Shown piece after piece: positions 62,923 to 64,000 of a stretch of DNA of 64,000 nucleotides; within the stretch, counting starts at the first letter, position 1, and every line of letters starts with the position of its first letter. This DNA comes from Anaerocolumna xylanovorans DSM 12503. Its GTDB lineage: Bacteria > Bacillota > Clostridia > Lachnospirales > Lachnospiraceae. The stretch is from assembly GCF_900143645.1 (NCBI RefSeq), contig NZ_FRFD01000004.1, forward strand, positions 372,001-436,000. Reading direction: 5' to 3'. The position numbers were made by a program, and so were the translations under genes. The notes beneath the pieces were generated by a model. The model was not told the origin of the DNA and did no database searches. It worked only from the letters and a program-made list of their open reading frames with translations.

Positions 62923-63635
62923 TGCTTCTCAAATAATTTTGCAGTAACAGCAGTAACAGCCAGGTACAAAATTACAGTTATTATAATACCGGGAAGTATG
63001 ACATTACTATGTCCCAGCGGACTATCCGCTTCCATAAGTAATCCATTGGGCAGCACCTTTATAATAGGACACATAAGCCTTACCGGGATGGCAAAGGGTA
63101 TCCACCACCAGCTCCCTGCTCCATAGATACAGGCTAGAAACAAACTGCAGAATATACTTACTATAACGGATATAAACATATTGAGCTTTAGGGTTATAAA
63201 CATAAGAAACGGTATCTGCCAGGCAAAGGTAAGAAACAGCACCGCACTTGCCGCCAGGTTATTTATAACCGGAATCTGCTGATTGATAGTAACCCCGCAC
63301 AGCAATGTGAAAAGCGAAAAGATCAGGCAGGAAAGGAATAAATATACCGTAGCCGTACCCACCTTTACAAGCCATAGCTGCATTTTATTCTGAGTAATTC
63401 CAAACAACCCATGAAAGTTATATTTCCGTTCCTTTTTTATAATGGAAGCTGAAATGTAGGTAAAAGTAAAAGGCAGAAAAAGAACATACCACCAGTTATA
63501 AGAAGCTGTCTGAATAAATTGAGGACCCATCAGTATCATAGAAATTATAATATTAATAACAGGTATCAGCCAGATAATGATGTTATTAAAACTGTGCTTT
63601 TGTTTTAATAATTCTGCTTTAAAATAATCAGCCAT
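62913..63635 (-). CDS. ABC-2-type permease of lantibiotic-immunity family (MutE/EpiE-like)
   Basis: A 240-residue membrane protein with six hydrophobic segments, starting MADYFKAELLKQKHSFNNI, the usual start of this permease group. ATG 63635 has AAGGAAGGTACTATTA ahead; the longer frame to 63725 lies inside the ATPase gene. It overlaps the ATPase stop by 8 bases and its own stop sits at the edge of repeat copy C. Confidence 0.82.
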   Translation of the reverse strand: MADYFKAELLKQKHSFNNIIIWLIPVINIIISMILMGPQFIQTASYNWWYVLFLPFTFTYISASIIKKERKYNFHGLFGITQNKMQLWLVKVGTATVYLFLSCLIFSLFTLLCGVTINQQIPVINNLAASAVLFLTFAWQIPFLMFITLKLNMFISVIVSIFCSLFLACIYGAGSWWWIPFAIPVRLMCPIIKVLPNGLLMEADSPLGHSNVILPGIIITVILYLAVTAVTAKLFEKQEV

Positions 63636-64000
63636 TAATAGTACCTTCCTTTCTGACGATGTCCATAAAGAGTGTCTCCAGATTTTTCCCGGCAGAAAGT
63701 TCTTCCTGGTACATAAGTTTTCCATTTACAATAATGCCGATGTGATCTGCTGTTTGTTCAATTTCCGAAAGGATATGGCTTGAAATGATTACGGTAATTC
63801 CCTGCCCTGGAAATGTTTTTATCACTTCCCTCAAATCGTTGATACCAATAGGGTCAAGGCCGTTTGTCGGTTCGTCTAATATCAATAGCCTGGGATTGTT
63901 TAAAAGTGCAATTGCAATCCCAAGACGCTGCTTCATACCCATGGAGAAGTTTCCGGCACGTTTTTTGCCTGTATTTTCAAGATGAACAATCTCAAGTACT
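63628..64000 (-). CDS. ABC exporter ATPase (lantibiotic immunity type), partial
   Basis: The C-terminal 123 residues are present; the gene runs off the right edge. The ABC signature is FSMGMKQRLGIA and the Walker B is LLILDEPTNGLDP, followed by the His switch in IISSHILSEIEQ. It powers the two permeases downstream in export of peptide antibiotics. BcrA, MutF and EpiF are the closest family names I can offer. Confidence 0.9.
   Translation of the reverse strand, partial: VLEIVHLENTGKKRAGNFSMGMKQRLGIAIALLNNPRLLILDEPTNGLDPIGINDLREVIKTFPGQGITVIISSHILSEIEQTADHIGIIVNGKLMYQEELSAGKNLETLFMDIVRKEGTING

Noticed and set aside
1..64000. CRISPR arrays, tRNA or rRNA genes, transposases, integrases or phage genes
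   Set aside because: I found no regularly spaced repeats other than the 46-bp LysR array, no tRNA-like or rRNA-like sequence, and no open frame resembling a recombinase.

Overview
The window looks like a chromosomal segment of a saccharolytic, Gram-positive, low-GC anaerobe of the Lachnospiraceae/Clostridium type. The evidence is strong Shine-Dalgarno sites (GGAGG), frequent TTG/GTG starts, lipoprotein-type ABC solute receptors, YesM/YesN two-component systems, BlaI/M56 pairs, GH112 phosphorylase and lantibiotic-type ABC exporters. No species can be named from sequence alone. Most genes lie on the minus strand; the plus-strand genes are four regulators that sit beside the operons they probably control (LysR, AraC, AraC/GyrI-like, ArsR-like). 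There are no rRNA or tRNA genes, CRISPR arrays, transposases or phage genes.

Layout. 1-1281: edge-truncated sugar ABC permease with an unusual membrane-bound N-terminal extension. 1588-8924: monosaccharide catabolic operon (MFS importer, class II aldolase, PfkB kinase, fucose-isomerase-like protein, DUF4867 protein, ROK/XylR-type regulator, aldo/keto reductase) read from one promoter that overlaps a xyl-operator-like palindrome. 9247-15771: DeoR regulator, ABC importer, PHP metallohydrolase and HAD phosphatase. 15860-18664: SGNH hydrolase and AEC transporter, divergent from a LysR gene whose translation start is preceded by three tandem 46-bp copies of itself. 18803-25527: ABC importer, Gfo/Idh oxidoreductase and sugar isomerase/epimerase, divergent from an AraC regulator. 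25647-29950: GH38 alpha-mannosidase and a GntR/LacI-type regulator with matching palindromic operators. 30090-30692: pyroglutamyl peptidase.

30952-44843: a large glycan operon (YesN/YesM two-component system, solute receptor, PHP protein, two permeases, GH112 phosphorylase, heparinase II/III-family lyase, YitT protein, GH88 unsaturated glucuronyl hydrolase). The enzymes lack visible signal peptides, so import followed by cytoplasmic breakdown is likely. 45136-47476: AraC/GyrI-like regulator, thioredoxin, MerR regulator. 47497-55929: beta-galactoside operon (ABC importer, GH42, GH2) facing an ArsR-like regulator with a large C-terminal domain and several CAATATTG-type palindromes between them. 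56023-58357: BlaI repressor and a fused M56 peptidase/LCP protein. 58557-64000: MATE exporter and a lantibiotic-immunity-type ABC exporter with an OmpR/histidine-kinase pair, truncated at the right edge.

None of the five sugar ABC importers has an ATPase gene here, which fits a shared MsmX-type ATPase elsewhere. The most unusual items are the tandem duplication of the LysR translation-initiation region, a family of about 70-bp double-hairpin repeats inserted at or near ribosome-binding sites (one flanked by a perfect 9-bp duplication), the M56-LCP fusion with its 18-bp-armed operator, and the ArsR-like fusion regulator.
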